Below are positions 32,899 through 42,940 of a stretch of DNA of 64,000 bases, one piece after another. The position numbers and the translations under genes were made by a program. The stretch is taken from positions 1 through 64,000 of the forward strand of contig JAKCPI010009466.1 of assembly GCA_023213315.1 (NCBI GenBank), written 5' to 3'. A model generated the notes under the pieces. That model ran no database searches, had not been told where the DNA came from, and saw only the letters and a program-made list of their open reading frames with translations. The DNA is from Euborellia annulipes (Eukaryota > Arthropoda > Insecta > Dermaptera > Anisolabididae). Numbering within the stretch: position 1 is the first letter of the stretch; every line of letters begins with the position of its first letter.

Positions 32899-33064
32899 GT
32901 ATTATTGAAAATAAAATACGTTCGCCCATTTCTTGTTGCTTTGCCTGTCTGACAAGTGAGTATAAAAAAATTTACTCTAGGTACATATACTCTTTATCAA
33001 ATCATAAAAATTCTGATTCTTGTTTTAACTACTGTATTTTTCAATTTTAAGATTGTTTTCTCAC

Positions 33065-33120
33065 ATATAATATGTTTCGGCTGATATTTCAGCCTTTATC
33101 AAAAATGATAGTCTTGTGAA
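33065..33120 (-). ncRNA. Decayed hammerhead-like motif
   Basis: The minus strand reads TTGATAAAGGCTGAAATATCAGCCGAAACATA. Stem II (GGCTGA/TCAGCC) is strong and the GAAAC box is kept, but the first box is TTGATAA instead of CTGATGA. Probably inactive. Confidence 0.35.
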
Positions 33121-33230
33121 AAAATTAAAGCCTAGCAAAAAAAAAAAAAATAAAACTCGGAAATTTCTACCATATATTTTCAAGTAATTGTTAGGTAGCT
33201 CTTGAGAATTATTAATTGAAAAATCCATTA

Positions 33231-33451
33231 GCCGGGGGGCCTGGCAACGGAGAAGATCAACAGTCACCACAATCGTTGAGGTTAAGTGATGCCAAGCGCG
33301 GCGAAAGCTCGGGATTGGTGACCCCGAGCAATCAGCGTGTGGAACGCCCCCCGGTTGCCATCGATACAATGTATATTAAAATTAATATAATAAATAAATT
33401 ACCCCTAAATGGCCTCTGTAGCCGAAAAGGGTTAAAAAAAAAAAAAAAAAA
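33231..33451 (+). mobile_element. 5S rRNA-derived SINE (SINE3-like), copy 1
   Basis: Segment 33275-33325 resembles the internal promoter of 5S rRNA genes: GAGGTTAAGTGATGCC (A box; 5S has AAGTTAAGCAACG) and CTCGGGATTGGTGACC (C box; 5S has CTTGGATGGGTGACC). The 3' part has an (AAT)n-like tract, the CCCT..GGC..GCC..AGGG hairpin shared with tRNA-SINEs, and an A18 tail. CCATTA flanks both sides (33225-33230 and 33452-33457). GC-rich head against AT-rich surroundings. Confidence 0.8.
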
Positions 33452-34000
33452 CCATTATAATAAATTCGTACAGAAACCAAATAACAATTAAAAAAATATC
33501 TGTAACCCCTTGTAGAAAAGTAAAAAGTTTTTTTGTGTTAAATATTTAAATAAAAAAAAAATATTGTAATTTCATCAATCCATTCTTTTAAAAGATTATT
33601 ATTTAATTCTTTTACGAGGAAATGATTTGTATTATATGAGAAATATCTTACTGGCTGAGTATTAGCAAGAGAGGGAGAGAGTGTGAGTGATTGATATTAG
33701 AAATGATTAATTTCCTGAATAAAAGAAACGTCTTGTGCTTGCCCCGTTTCTTATTCATCCGGGAATGCCACAGGCGTTTTATCGTGCAATATCTCGATGT
33801 CACGTCTTGTGACACGAGTAAAATATAAAGGATCAACGCGCTTTTTCTCTCTCTCTCTCTCTCAAAAAAAAGTAGATGTTTTAAAAAGAGTGGCTCAAAA
33901 TTCACGGCCCAACGCCGCCTGTTCCTTCAAGACTAAATCATTCCTCGGCTTCCTCTTTTTTTCTCTTACTATGTGATGAAGTGGAGATGAGGAATCGCAC
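33452..34000. other. Intergenic stretch with (CT)n
   Basis: AT-rich with a (CT)n tract at 33846-33863 and no gene. The short minus-strand ORF crossing the CT tract (encoding repeated Glu-Arg) is an artefact. Confidence 0.45.
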
Positions 34001-34670
34001 ACTTAGACAGATAGATAAGCTGCCCCGTGTGTCTACACATATGAGCATACGTAGTCGTGAGTGAAGGAGATTCATAAAACTTGAATATTTACTGCCGTTC
34101 AAATATCTAACCTCGGGAGCTGATATGAATTCCGACGTCTTTTTCTTTCAACCACCCCACACCGTTTTTCTCTCTCTCGATTTCTTCTTCCGTCGCTTTT
34201 TTTTTTTTTTTTTTGCAGTGAGCTCAGAAACTAATCAAAGAAACGGCGGGGTTACGCTCACTGATAACCGACAAAATTGAACTTTTAAAAGACTCCAACT
34301 AAACAATATTCGAAGCCGGGCTTGATATTCAAATCAGTCCTAATCCGCCCCCGCATGCGAACCCAGACAAATTGTGTTTACATTAGGCTCACTCACCAAC
34401 TTTTCTGATATCATCATTCTTCTAAAGACAATTTCTCTCGACCTTCTCTCTCTTGGCTGCATTTTCATAATATCTGTATTCTAGCGGAGCAAATCCCAAT
34501 TGCATATTTATTCGGTGCGCTACGAGTTGCCGACTTATAACAAGCAATCAAAACTCAAGCGGGAGACGGAAAAAAATCCCCAAAAGTGAGTTCCATCCTC
34601 GTGTCCCCTCTGACCCCCTTCGCCCCTCTTACCCTTTGCCCTTTCGATCGCTCTCTCAAGATGAATGAAG
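34001..34670. other. Higher-complexity unique island
   Basis: Composition near-balanced with pyrimidine tracts. A strong acceptor-like T17GCAG at 34200-34219 is followed by a non-open sequence. Includes GAAACGGCGGGGTTACGC and CCGCCCCCGCATGCG. No ORF above background. May be regulatory or a non-coding exon; I cannot tell. Confidence 0.3.
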
Positions 34671-35134
34671 CTTATTTAAATAAGAAATCACTCGTTTCTT
34701 TTCAAGATTTCTGATTTGAAAATAGTCTTTGTAGACCAGGGGACAAATTGTTAAAATGAATTAGTTTAGTTTAAGGTCACTTAAATTTTATTTTGTTCCT
34801 CTCTTAATTACGTCCAAATAAAAGAAAAAAGATTTTTCACTTAAAAATATTTATTTTTTTTCATCGAGGCTTCAATTTCCGAAGAAAGTTTCACGTCCAT
34901 TTGTTAATTTTTTTTATAATAAAATAAAATATTAATATTAATAAATAATTACACTGATGATTAAGCTTACTACTACTGATATTTCTATGCCGAACGGAAA
35001 AGTTTTTAGAAACATCGTCAATATTGCGGCTGGCTGAGGTGTTCAAATTTATGTAAGCCTACAAAAGGTCAAATATAATACTTAGTACCACCGTCTTCGA
35101 GTAGCCGTTGACATTCTGTTATATCCTTTAATAA
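34671..35134. other. AT-rich intergenic stretch
   Basis: Nothing recognised. Confidence 0.4.
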
Positions 35135-35674
35135 TCTATATATAAAAATGAAATGGGAAAAATGTATGTATGTATGTAAATATGTATGTATATGTTCTAT
35201 AGAAATCCACAATTTTAATGAATCCATTTGAAATTAAGTACACCTATAATACATTCCTCTGGGAGTAACGTAGTAATAATTTGAATTTCTTAAATGTTTT
35301 GGAAAATTAATTATAATCAAATTTCTTCAATATGGGAACACAAAATCAACAAGTTGGCTAGAAATTAGAGAGCGTCCTTTATGCTCTGTGAACCAGCTTC
35401 CTACCTGACTATGGGCTGGGGGTGGGGGCTACGCAGCAGTTGAAAAGCGAAGAGAGGACGCAGGTGACTGACCCTTTAAACAGTCATAAACAGACCCTTT
35501 TGTGCTGTTCCCAATCGGTACCCTCGCCTCGCTTGAATATAAGATCCTTCCTTAACATCTTAACACTTGCATATATAATATCCCAAATTGGGAATAAACT
35601 TGCGAAGGCGAGCAAGGGGTCAGGGGCGCAGCCCCGGAAGCGGAAAGCCCGCCGAAGGCGGGCTTTGCGACTAG
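35135..35674 (+). mobile_element. Non-autonomous Helitron
   Basis: The 5' end is A|TCTATATATAAAAATG and the 3' end CTAG|T, matching the Helitron rule of insertion between A and T with TC..CTRR termini. A perfect 10-bp hairpin AAAGCCCGCC-GAA-GGCGGGCTTT (35644-35666) ends 4 nt before CTAG, the usual Helitron transcription/replication stop-like structure. No terminal inverted repeats or TSD. A (GTAT)n tract follows the 5' end. The 102-codon ORF inside has no Rep or helicase motif, so it is non-autonomous. Confidence 0.78.
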
Positions 35675-35744
35675 TACTGTATATAAATATGTTGGATGAA
35701 TCCTCAAGTGAAAAATATTTGTCTTGGTAAACAATTAGAGAATG

Positions 35745-35806
35745 CAACTTTAAATTCCCGAAAGTAAGAGAAAGTTGTGTGCTGTGAGATCAGTCACACC
35801 AGATTA
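35745..35806 (+). repeat. Family X, solo hairpin fragment
   Basis: AACTTTAAATTCCCGAAAGTAAGAGAAAGTTGTGTGC..CAGTCACACCAGATT: inner hairpin and 3' arm, followed by a C13 run. Confidence 0.6.
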
Positions 35807-36562
35807 CCCCCCCCCCCCCGGATCTGCCTTTGCCTCCAATCAACTAACCACTTGGTAAATTTGTCAATTTTTTTTTTAATTTCATAAAAAAGATAAGAAT
35901 TTCAAAAGATTAAATTATAATGAATTGATCTATTTATCCAATTTAAAGTTTTTTTTCTTAATAATAAAGTAAAAGATTTCCTTAATTTTAACAGTTTTAT
36001 GAAATAAATAGTTTTATTACTGAATTCCGTTATTATTATTAACGAGGATGGTCAAATTTATTATATATTCGGATGAAGAGAGAGAGAAAGATAATTAAAT
36101 TTTGTTTTTATTAGGAAATTATCAAAAAAATTGTTAATTCTTGCTCTGTCATTAATGTTAAACTGGTTATAAAAATTATTATAATATATATAAAAAAAAA
36201 TTTAAATTTTCAGCAAATTTTTATTTCCTAATTTAAAATGCTTATAAAATGATGACAAAATTGAATAATTAAGGGCCTCTAATTGTCCACGCGAAAAAGT
36301 TCATAAAAAAATAATTTCTCATAAAGGGTAGTTGAAAAAAATAATTTATGTTATGTTTTATTATTATTATTTTTTATTTTTTTCAATTCGCTATAATTAG
36401 TTAGCGTTTAGGAGAATAAATTCGAATAAAAAGAATCTGAATAAATTAAATTATGCATTTTTTTAGTATTTCCAAAAAGTGTATTTTTATATAAAGTGAG
36501 ATCTAAGAGATATTGAAAATAGAATAATTAATAAGGCCATAAAATAGTTTTAATAGTTATTT
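35807..36562. other. AT-rich intergenic stretch
   Basis: Nothing recognised beyond a (TTA)n-like tract near 36358-36376. Confidence 0.4.
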
Positions 36563-36600
36563 CCATTTGTTATCCAAATGGCTTAAATAAAATCATGGGA
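36563..36600 (-). mobile_element. tRNA-SINE fragment (palindrome block)
   Basis: CCATTTGTTATCCAAATGGCTTAAATAAAATCAT, the short palindrome and flank found after the B box in the tRNA-SINE family; head and tail missing. Confidence 0.55.
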
Positions 36601-36603
36601 CTT

Positions 36604-36771
36604 AATTGTTTTTGTTAAAATTGTTGAATATTTATGACTTAAAATAAAAGCGTGGGGCGCTTCGAAGTGATTCCGAGGCTCTAAGAATAAACAATTCCAT
36701 AAGCTATCAATGTGCGCCCCACGCTTTTATTTTAAGTAATAAATATTCAACAATTTTAACAAGAACAAATT
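36604..36771. mobile_element. Short foldback element
   Basis: Arms of 57 bp (AATTGTTTTTGTTAAAATTG..AAAATAAAAGCGTGGGGCGC) are near-perfect inverse complements around a 53-nt loop. They differ by only a few bases (TTTATGACTT against TTTATTACTT), so it is recent or constrained. No hammerhead core and no TSD identified. Confidence 0.75.
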
Positions 36772-37944
36772 ATAAATACGCTATTTATATGTATATATTT
36801 TATATGACGTTTATATAGGCCTATGTATGTAAAAAGAGATGGCCAAGAAGCCAAACATAAAAAAAAAGAACAATTTAATTATTTCTCTTTTTAGTTCTAT
36901 TTAAATAAAAAAAGATTTTTATTATATTTTTTTTAATTTTAAAGCTAGATAATTTACCAAAGTTAAACGCCAACAAGGCCTCGAATGCCAAAAATACTTT
37001 TTAAAAAAGTTGCGGCCCGTTTGAGATAGTATGGAACCCGAGAGAAAAAAGGTTGAATAAAAAAAATATTATTATTTTTTTAAATTTATTAAATAAACTA
37101 CCCTGTTTGTTTAATTTTCAATTTCAAGAGAGATAGGGGCATTATCAGAACATGCTAGACATAAATATAAACAACGCCATCCATTCTTTGGTTGGCTTTT
37201 CTCACTTAGTGCAGACACTCCTCTTGGAAAAGAAGGTAAGCTCTTGGCACTTTAGATAAGGCCCTTCGTGCCAGACGTTTCGGTGTCAGTTAAATCAGAA
37301 CCATCCATGAATATGATAGGACTAGTGTGATCATGTCGAGGCAGCCTCTCAAAAGGGCCTTGAGTGCCCTCCGGAAGGCTTTGGTCAATGTGACGGGACT
37401 TAAGCCTCTGAGCAATGGGAGCCAGACACAAATATGAATTTAAATTCTTCTTGAAATAAAAAAGGTGCCGGGCGACGATCAAGAATTATAAAAAAAGAAC
37501 GAAATTAAAATGTTTTCTGTCCGAAAGAGGGAAAATAAATTTATCTGTTTTATAATAGTAATATCAAAGAGGCAAACCTAGGGGTGGGGGTTTTGGTGTT
37601 CAACTCCACCCCGCCTCCCACCATGGAACCTAAATCAAGACTAGATATCTTAAGGCTGAATTACACGGGGCGAGTTTACTAGCTGGCTTGTTTACAAACT
37701 GCTAGTTAACTCGCTCCTTGTAATATACAGTAGTTACTTTACTTTTCGCTGGGCCCCAGGGTGTAAAGTTGAAGACTCGGCTACTTTACTCGCTCTGAGA
37801 CGACCAACATGTTTAGAACCAGTCTCAAATATTAATTTAATTTTTAATCATCACAAGGTAATTCGAGTAAACTTTCCTTCAAAGCTGTAAATCATCATCT
37901 CGAACAATCCAGTTACTTTTAAACCAAAAAATAGGAAAAATTTT
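36772..37944. other. Intergenic stretch with one hammerhead-like relic
   Basis: AT-rich to 37150, then mixed. The minus strand at 37270-37310 reads ATGGATGG..ACACCGAAACGTCTGG, a decayed hammerhead-like core. G/C tracts near 37580-37625 (GGGGTGGGGG..CCACCCCGCC) can pair. No gene seen. Confidence 0.4.
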
Positions 37945-38132
37945 GAGGAGGCTCGTGGCTAATCGGATAAGCTGCGGATTAGGAATCTACAGTTGCTATA
38001 CAATTCGGGTTCAAATCCCACTTGCTGTGAAAATTTCCAAACATTTACAATGTCTCCTCCGTCTCTCTGTTATTGGAGTTAGTCTCTGTTGAGAGATGTG
38101 AAAATTAAAATAAATAAATAAATAAAATTCCC
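37945..38132 (+). mobile_element. tRNA-derived SINE, second family
   Basis: A box TGGCTAATCGG (37956-37966) and B box GTTCAAATC (38009-38017), about 42 nt apart, give an intact pol III promoter. The body has a CTCCGTCTCTCTG / inverted CAGAGACTAA-type pairing and ends in (AAAT)n. The head differs from the GCCCTCGGG family. No clear TSD. Confidence 0.75.
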
Positions 38133-38207
38133 TCCCCCTCTTTTTTTGATCGGCCTTTGAGGTCCAAAGTTGCAATTGAGGAAAAAGTGCCCTCGAGATC
38201 TATATTA

Positions 38208-38525
38208 TTAAGCAACGCCAAGTAGTAGTAGGCATCGTCCCAGCATCCCTATGCTGTTCAGTTCACGACTAACAGAACGAGTCAATTCCAATCTTCCTTT
38301 GTCCCCATGACCTCCCGTGATTGGAACAAGCTCCCTGTGTCAATCTTCCCCAAAACCTACAATTTTCAGACTTTCAAGTCTAACCTCAACAGGCATCTTC
38401 TCAGTTCCCGCAGTTGAGTTTCCCCTTTATGCTTCTCCTTTTGTTTTTATTTTCTTCCTGGCTGCATGTGACCATTGGTCATTATAGGTCTTCGGACCTT
38501 ATGCACCCATTCCAAAAAAAAAAAG
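38208..38525 (+). mobile_element. LINE (non-LTR retrotransposon) 3' end, 5'-truncated
   Basis: An open frame from 38241 to the TGA at 38415-38417 encodes the extreme C-terminus of a LINE reverse-transcriptase polyprotein: SSFVPMTSRDWNKLP, then FKSNLNRHLL. The pattern S-F-P-x-T-x-x-W-N-x-LP..F-K-x-x-L is characteristic of ORF2 C-termini. An in-frame TAG precedes it, so it is a dead copy. About 100 bp of 3' UTR and an A11 tail follow. Clade not assigned. Confidence 0.75.
38241..38417 (+). pseudogene. Reverse-transcriptase ORF2 C-terminal remnant
   Basis: Coding part of the LINE fragment: 58 codons ending in TGA. Trp-Asn-x-Leu-Pro (WNKLP) and a basic tail FKSNLNRHLL are visible. All catalytic domains are missing, because the copy is 5'-truncated as is usual for target-primed reverse transcription. 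Non-functional. Confidence 0.72.
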
Positions 38526-39478
38526 TATTGATAATCGTGATAGGTGGTCTCCCAGAAACAAGACTGTTGAACGCCATCGATAAAATGTATTTTCAGAGAT
38601 TTAAATTCAAATGCCTCAGGAGCCGAAATGACTTTTAAAAAAATAAGCTTAAGAAAGTTCTATTAATTTTAAGCTTCAATTGACGACTCTCTGAAATTTT
38701 TCTAAAAAATACTTAAAAAAATTACTTGCAATTCCCTTTTGAATGCTCTTTCTACGTTGTAAGTCCTGATTTCTTTATGTACCGACGAACATATCATGTT
38801 GTTGTTGTGTTGTGTTAATATTTCTCTATGTGTGAGTGTGTGTATGTTTATATGGGAGACAAAGGGCACATGCAGGTTGCTGTTGTTGTCTCTCATATTC
38901 ATAACAAGGCGCAACACGGCCAGACAGCACTGAGGCAACACGAGCATATATTTTCTATCTCTGACATCAGACATCTGCATCCCTCTCCTCTTTTCTCTTT
39001 TTCTTTCTCCAACCATAACCAAGTCTCCATAAAACATTTTTCCCTGGCAAATAGCAATATCATTGCCAAGAGTATATAATAGAAAACTTAAAACAAAATT
39101 GAATTCTTTGACGGAACGAGAGAGTCAACCCCTGATTTATTCCGTTCATAAATTCCAAAACGTTTTTATCATAAAAATGTATTATTTGATAAATTATTAT
39201 TTTTTTTTTTTCACTAGCTAACAAAATCCCATAGAAACCCATTTTCTTATATTTTTCAATATGAATTCACTTGTTATGAAACTAGACCTACTTTATTAGC
39301 TATCAAGCCATCGTGAAGTGTTTCGTCTCAGTGCATTATTAAAAATTTCTTTACAGTTAGTAAAAAACTACATTTTTCTAGAGTTGTAGAATCTGAAATT
39401 TATTTTTATTTAGTGACTGTTGTTCTGAAACTATGAAATTGAGGAGTCGGTCATTAGAAGCCGGGGAACATTTTCAAT
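38526..39478. other. Intergenic stretch, no gene called
   Basis: A 111-codon minus-strand ORF (38702-39037) overlaps an 83-codon plus-strand ORF and a TG-rich tract. Neither has a recognisable domain, so I treat them as chance. Confidence 0.4.
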
Positions 39479-39486
39479 TCTGTTAG

Positions 39487-39748
39487 CAGTGGCGGATCCA
39501 GAAGAGTTTCTGGGGGGGGGGGTAATCTGGTGTGACTGCTCGCACAGCACACAATTTTTTCTTATTATCCGGTAATTTAAAGGTGCATTCTGTAGTTGTT
39601 TACCAGAAATATACATACAAATCAAATTTTTAAGTATTAGTTTCTAAAATTTTATATTAAAAACAAAATTTTTTCCCAAAAAAATATTTTTCTCAAATCT
39701 CAAGGGGGTAATTACCCACTTTACCCCTACCCCTTGTATCCGCCCTTG
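39487..39748 (+). mobile_element. hAT-type MITE with perfect TSD, containing a family X hairpin
   Basis: Ends CAGTGGCGGATCCAG and (inverted) CAAGGGCGGATACAAGG with G-runs inside. Perfect 8-bp TSD TCTGTTAG (39479-39486 and 39749-39756). Directly after the left G-run, 39524-39610 is a decayed family X hairpin (AATCTGGTGTGACTGCTCG..ATTATCCGGTAAT..TGTTTACCAGA). Confidence 0.9.
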
Positions 39749-39756
39749 TCTGTTAG

Positions 39757-40680
39757 TCAAAAATTCTAATTACAAAATACAAGTAATATAAGAAGAGTAT
39801 AGGCATATATAGTTGACAGACAATATTATAATACTATGATAAAAAAGCGTCCTGTCCTAAAAATGTGACTAGCAAAAAAAATTAAAATTCCAAGTTTTTT
39901 AGTCTTTTCTGCATCTTACAATTGTTAGACGATTAAGACTTTGAATGATATACAATATATAAATTACTATGCAAATTATCCAGGCACATTCATTTACACC
40001 CCTAAGAATTCAAATAATTTAAATAACATTTAGACCAAATTAAAAATTCATCCGCCTGCCTGAGGTCCGAAACCACTCCTCTATTAGGATATAAATATTG
40101 ACATTTGTCAATAAGGCCTCTCGGCTACCAGTAGAAGGGGAGGGGAGAGGAATTTTTAATTAATTCCATTTGGCTAACTCCTCGTCTATTTTATTTTTAT
40201 AAACTTATTTGTTTCCGATTATAGATGGCCAAAGGCAGATTGATTTTCATAAGTACTTTCGGACAGGAAAATATTATCCTTCTATTTGTTGTATTCAACA
40301 TTTCGATATGGCCATAAAACGGACTCCGGGATAATTGTTTCGATTTTCGGGTTTTAAATTCATGTCAGCAATATCCTTCTTCAACATCTTTTGTTAATGG
40401 TTGATTAAATTCCCCTCTTAGCCACGGAGATATTTTTTAATTAATAAAGAAAAAGAAAAATTTTGGAAAGTTTTTCCACTTTTTTAAACCATCTGAAGCT
40501 TCATTTCCCTTAAAATGAACAATGTATTTTATTTTTTAATTACACAATTTCGGCCGACAAAAAATTCCCCCAAAACATAAAGAGGTACAAAATAATATTC
40601 CCTAATAAATTCTTAGGATTTTAAAGTTAACTAATAAAACTTTTTGTCTGATAAAACTAACTAATTTATTTTTGTTTCAG
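39757..40680. other. Intergenic stretch upstream of a candidate exon
   Basis: AT-rich; ends in a splice-acceptor-like CTAACTAATTTATTTTTGTTTCAG with a branch-point-like ACTAACTAAT. No gene recognised. Confidence 0.4.
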
Positions 40681-40774
40681 AATAGAGCCCTTTGGAGCGA
40701 GAGTGCTAAATACTTGCATGCTGTTCTTCTGCCCTGAGTTTGGCCTCGAGAACTCGGGAACTATCGTAAATCAG
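40681..40774 (+). CDS. Candidate internal exon 1 (unrecognised protein)
   Basis: Bounded by TTTTTGTTTCAG| and CAG|GTAAGC. After one carried base, one frame is open for exactly 31 codons to the donor: IEPFGARVLNTCMLFFCPEF, then GLENSGTIVNQ. GC content rises sharply against the upstream AT desert. The entering phase needs a preceding exon ending on two bases; none was identified. It could equally be a chance pairing of splice-like signals, as I recognise no domain. Confidence 0.33.
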
Positions 40775-42777
40775 GTAAGCTGGCGCCAAGAAAAGACAAA
40801 AATCGACATGGCTCGTCGAATTTTTATTGACTGAGGTCGGTCCATGTAACAACCCTGAGGACACACATACAAGAGAGCACAAAAACAATGGTCTCCAGTC
40901 GAACATGCATCCCGTTCATAAAGTGCCATCCCTGCGCCAGAAACATATTGGTACAGCATCTTGTAAGGGAGCCCAAAGGTTTTACTGCCCTGGACAAAAA
41001 ATCAACTCTCTTCTTTTGGAAAGAATAGAACAAATGCTCCTCGTTTATTTCAAACCCTGATTAAAATCTCTAAGATTAATATTGATTCGTTCGTTATATT
41101 GAAGAACAAGAGTTGAGTTTTTTTTTTCTCAGGTGGATACAATGAAAATATTGCAAACATTTATTTTATCTTTTTTTCACTAGGTTTTTTTTTTTTTTTT
41201 GTTTGGAAAGACAGAAGTTGGACCAAATTAATTATCATTCTTAAGGGTGGATTTCAGAAACTTGCTCATGGGGTTGGTAACGTCGTCCTAAATAGCCTAC
41301 ATTGTTTTCGGGCAAAATTGAAAATTTTTTGATTTGATAAAATGTACAGAGAAAAATGGTTAATTCTGAAGGTTCAAGTTCATCTTCAAATCAAATAAAA
41401 GAATTTATAATCTAAGTTACTTAAGTTGCAACTTTATAAATTTAATGGAGAATTAAAAAACTGGATAGTGTTTTATAAGACAAATTAAAATTGAACAGAA
41501 AGACAGTTTTTATATTTTTTAATAGGTCATAACATTAAACAAACATCAATATATAGGCCTATACTGTATATACAAGTATATACAAACATTTGTAACTACA
41601 GTATTTACAAATATATTAAAAATATACATTTATATTTTTAATATATCTGGTATTAAACATTTTTCTCTTCGAGCTAAGGTTCTTATTGAGAATAATTGAG
41701 GATGATCAATCAGCGTTGCCGTTGAACTTCAACTTCCTTAAATGTTCAGAATTTCTTCTGTATTGTTGTTCACCCTGAAATTTTCTCAGCACATATGATC
41801 TGGGTTGACTTTATTTTTCAACAATGACTCCTGGCTCCATAATTTCGTCTTAACATCCTGTATTGATATTTTCTCTCCTTTACTTCAAAATTTTTAACTA
41901 TTAACAGCGATAACGTAAAAATATACATTCATATTTTTAATATATATAACATCTCTCTTTTCGAGCGGAGGTTCTTATTTAATATTGAAATAATATAACG
42001 ATTAGCAGGTGGGGTTCTTGTTTAATATATTAAACAGATTGGATTTCGGGTTCAATATAGAAAAATTCTCGATAAATTCCAATATTTCATTCAATTTTTC
42101 CCCAATAATTAATTCAATTTTTTTTTTATTCTTCCTGATAATGCTTTGCGCCACCCGATCGATACACTAGAGTATATTTTAATTAATATTGTCTATCATA
42201 CTAAATCTTAACAGTTAAAGCACTTTTTCTATCATTCATTAATGTAGAAGGCAGAAGGGAATGTGCTAAAAATTACAAAACGAAGTTTATATAGCTGTGA
42301 ACTCCATTTTCAACACCCTCACTCTTTTTCTCTTTAAAATTGATTTATTAATAATAAATTAATTAACGCGCCTTTGAAAGAGGATCAAATAATGAAATAT
42401 TAACTGTAGAAGCTTATAAATTGAGACTTGTTTCAAGATCGTAATTCCTTGATCTAATTTCATCTGGCAAACAAGCAAGATTTACAACATGGACCATTCT
42501 CTGTGTTGGTGTGAGGGTGTGTCTGTCCTTCTGGACTCGTTATTTGCCAATTTAAGTGACGTTGGTGGTCACTGATGCTATCTTCCTGCCTTCCTGCCTT
42601 CATTATTATACGGGTCAGACGCACCCCCACCTACTGATCATTAGATTATTTCAATATACAACCTATATCTTTACATTATTTCGTCATAATGCTCCTTGTT
42701 TTTTTTTTGTTTAAATTGTAGGTATATTCACAATTTCATGATTGTATATTTTCATCTTTTTCTCATTGCCACCTCAG
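40775..42777 (+). other. Candidate intron; contains an internal direct repeat
   Basis: If the flanking exons are real this is a 2.0-kb intron. 40790-41060 is GC-richer with ORFs on both strands, none recognised. A repeat block (ATATACATT.ATATTTTTAATATAT..CTCTTTTCGAGC..AGGTTCTTATT) occurs at about 41625-41692 and again at about 41920-41985. T-runs lie at 41120 and 41185. Confidence 0.3.
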
Positions 42778-42940
42778 AGTTCCAAGGATGTTTCTAAAGA
42801 AATTAATGCCATAACACACGCTCATATCTTCCATCTTGGAACTTCAAAATTTATGAAAATTATTATTATTACCAAAACGCTTTATTACATTAGTATAGAT
42901 AAAACATTAAATAAATTTGAAGATCACAATCAGAAAAGAC
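42778..42940 (+). CDS. Candidate internal exon 2 (unrecognised protein)
   Basis: Acceptor TCTTTTTCTCATTGCCACCTCAG| and a perfect donor GAC|GTAAGT. The frame starting SSKDVSKEINAITHAHIFHL is open for 54 codons and leaves in phase 1. Its phase-0 entry matches the phase-0 exit of the 40681-40774 candidate. A stop (TAA) follows directly in the donor sequence, as expected for an intron. Coding bias is weak (Ile/Lys-rich). Confidence 0.3.

Noticed and set aside
33264..33330. Genuine 5S rRNA gene
   Set aside because: Only internal-promoter blocks resemble 5S rRNA; the terminal stem is absent and TSDs with an A-tail show retroposition.
34200..34260. Exon after the T17GCAG acceptor-like site
   Set aside because: No frame stays open to a plausible donor and the T-run is like many others in the window.
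38702..39037. 111-codon minus-strand ORF
   Set aside because: No recognisable domain, overlaps an 83-codon ORF on the other strand and a TG-rich tract, and no splice or promoter context.
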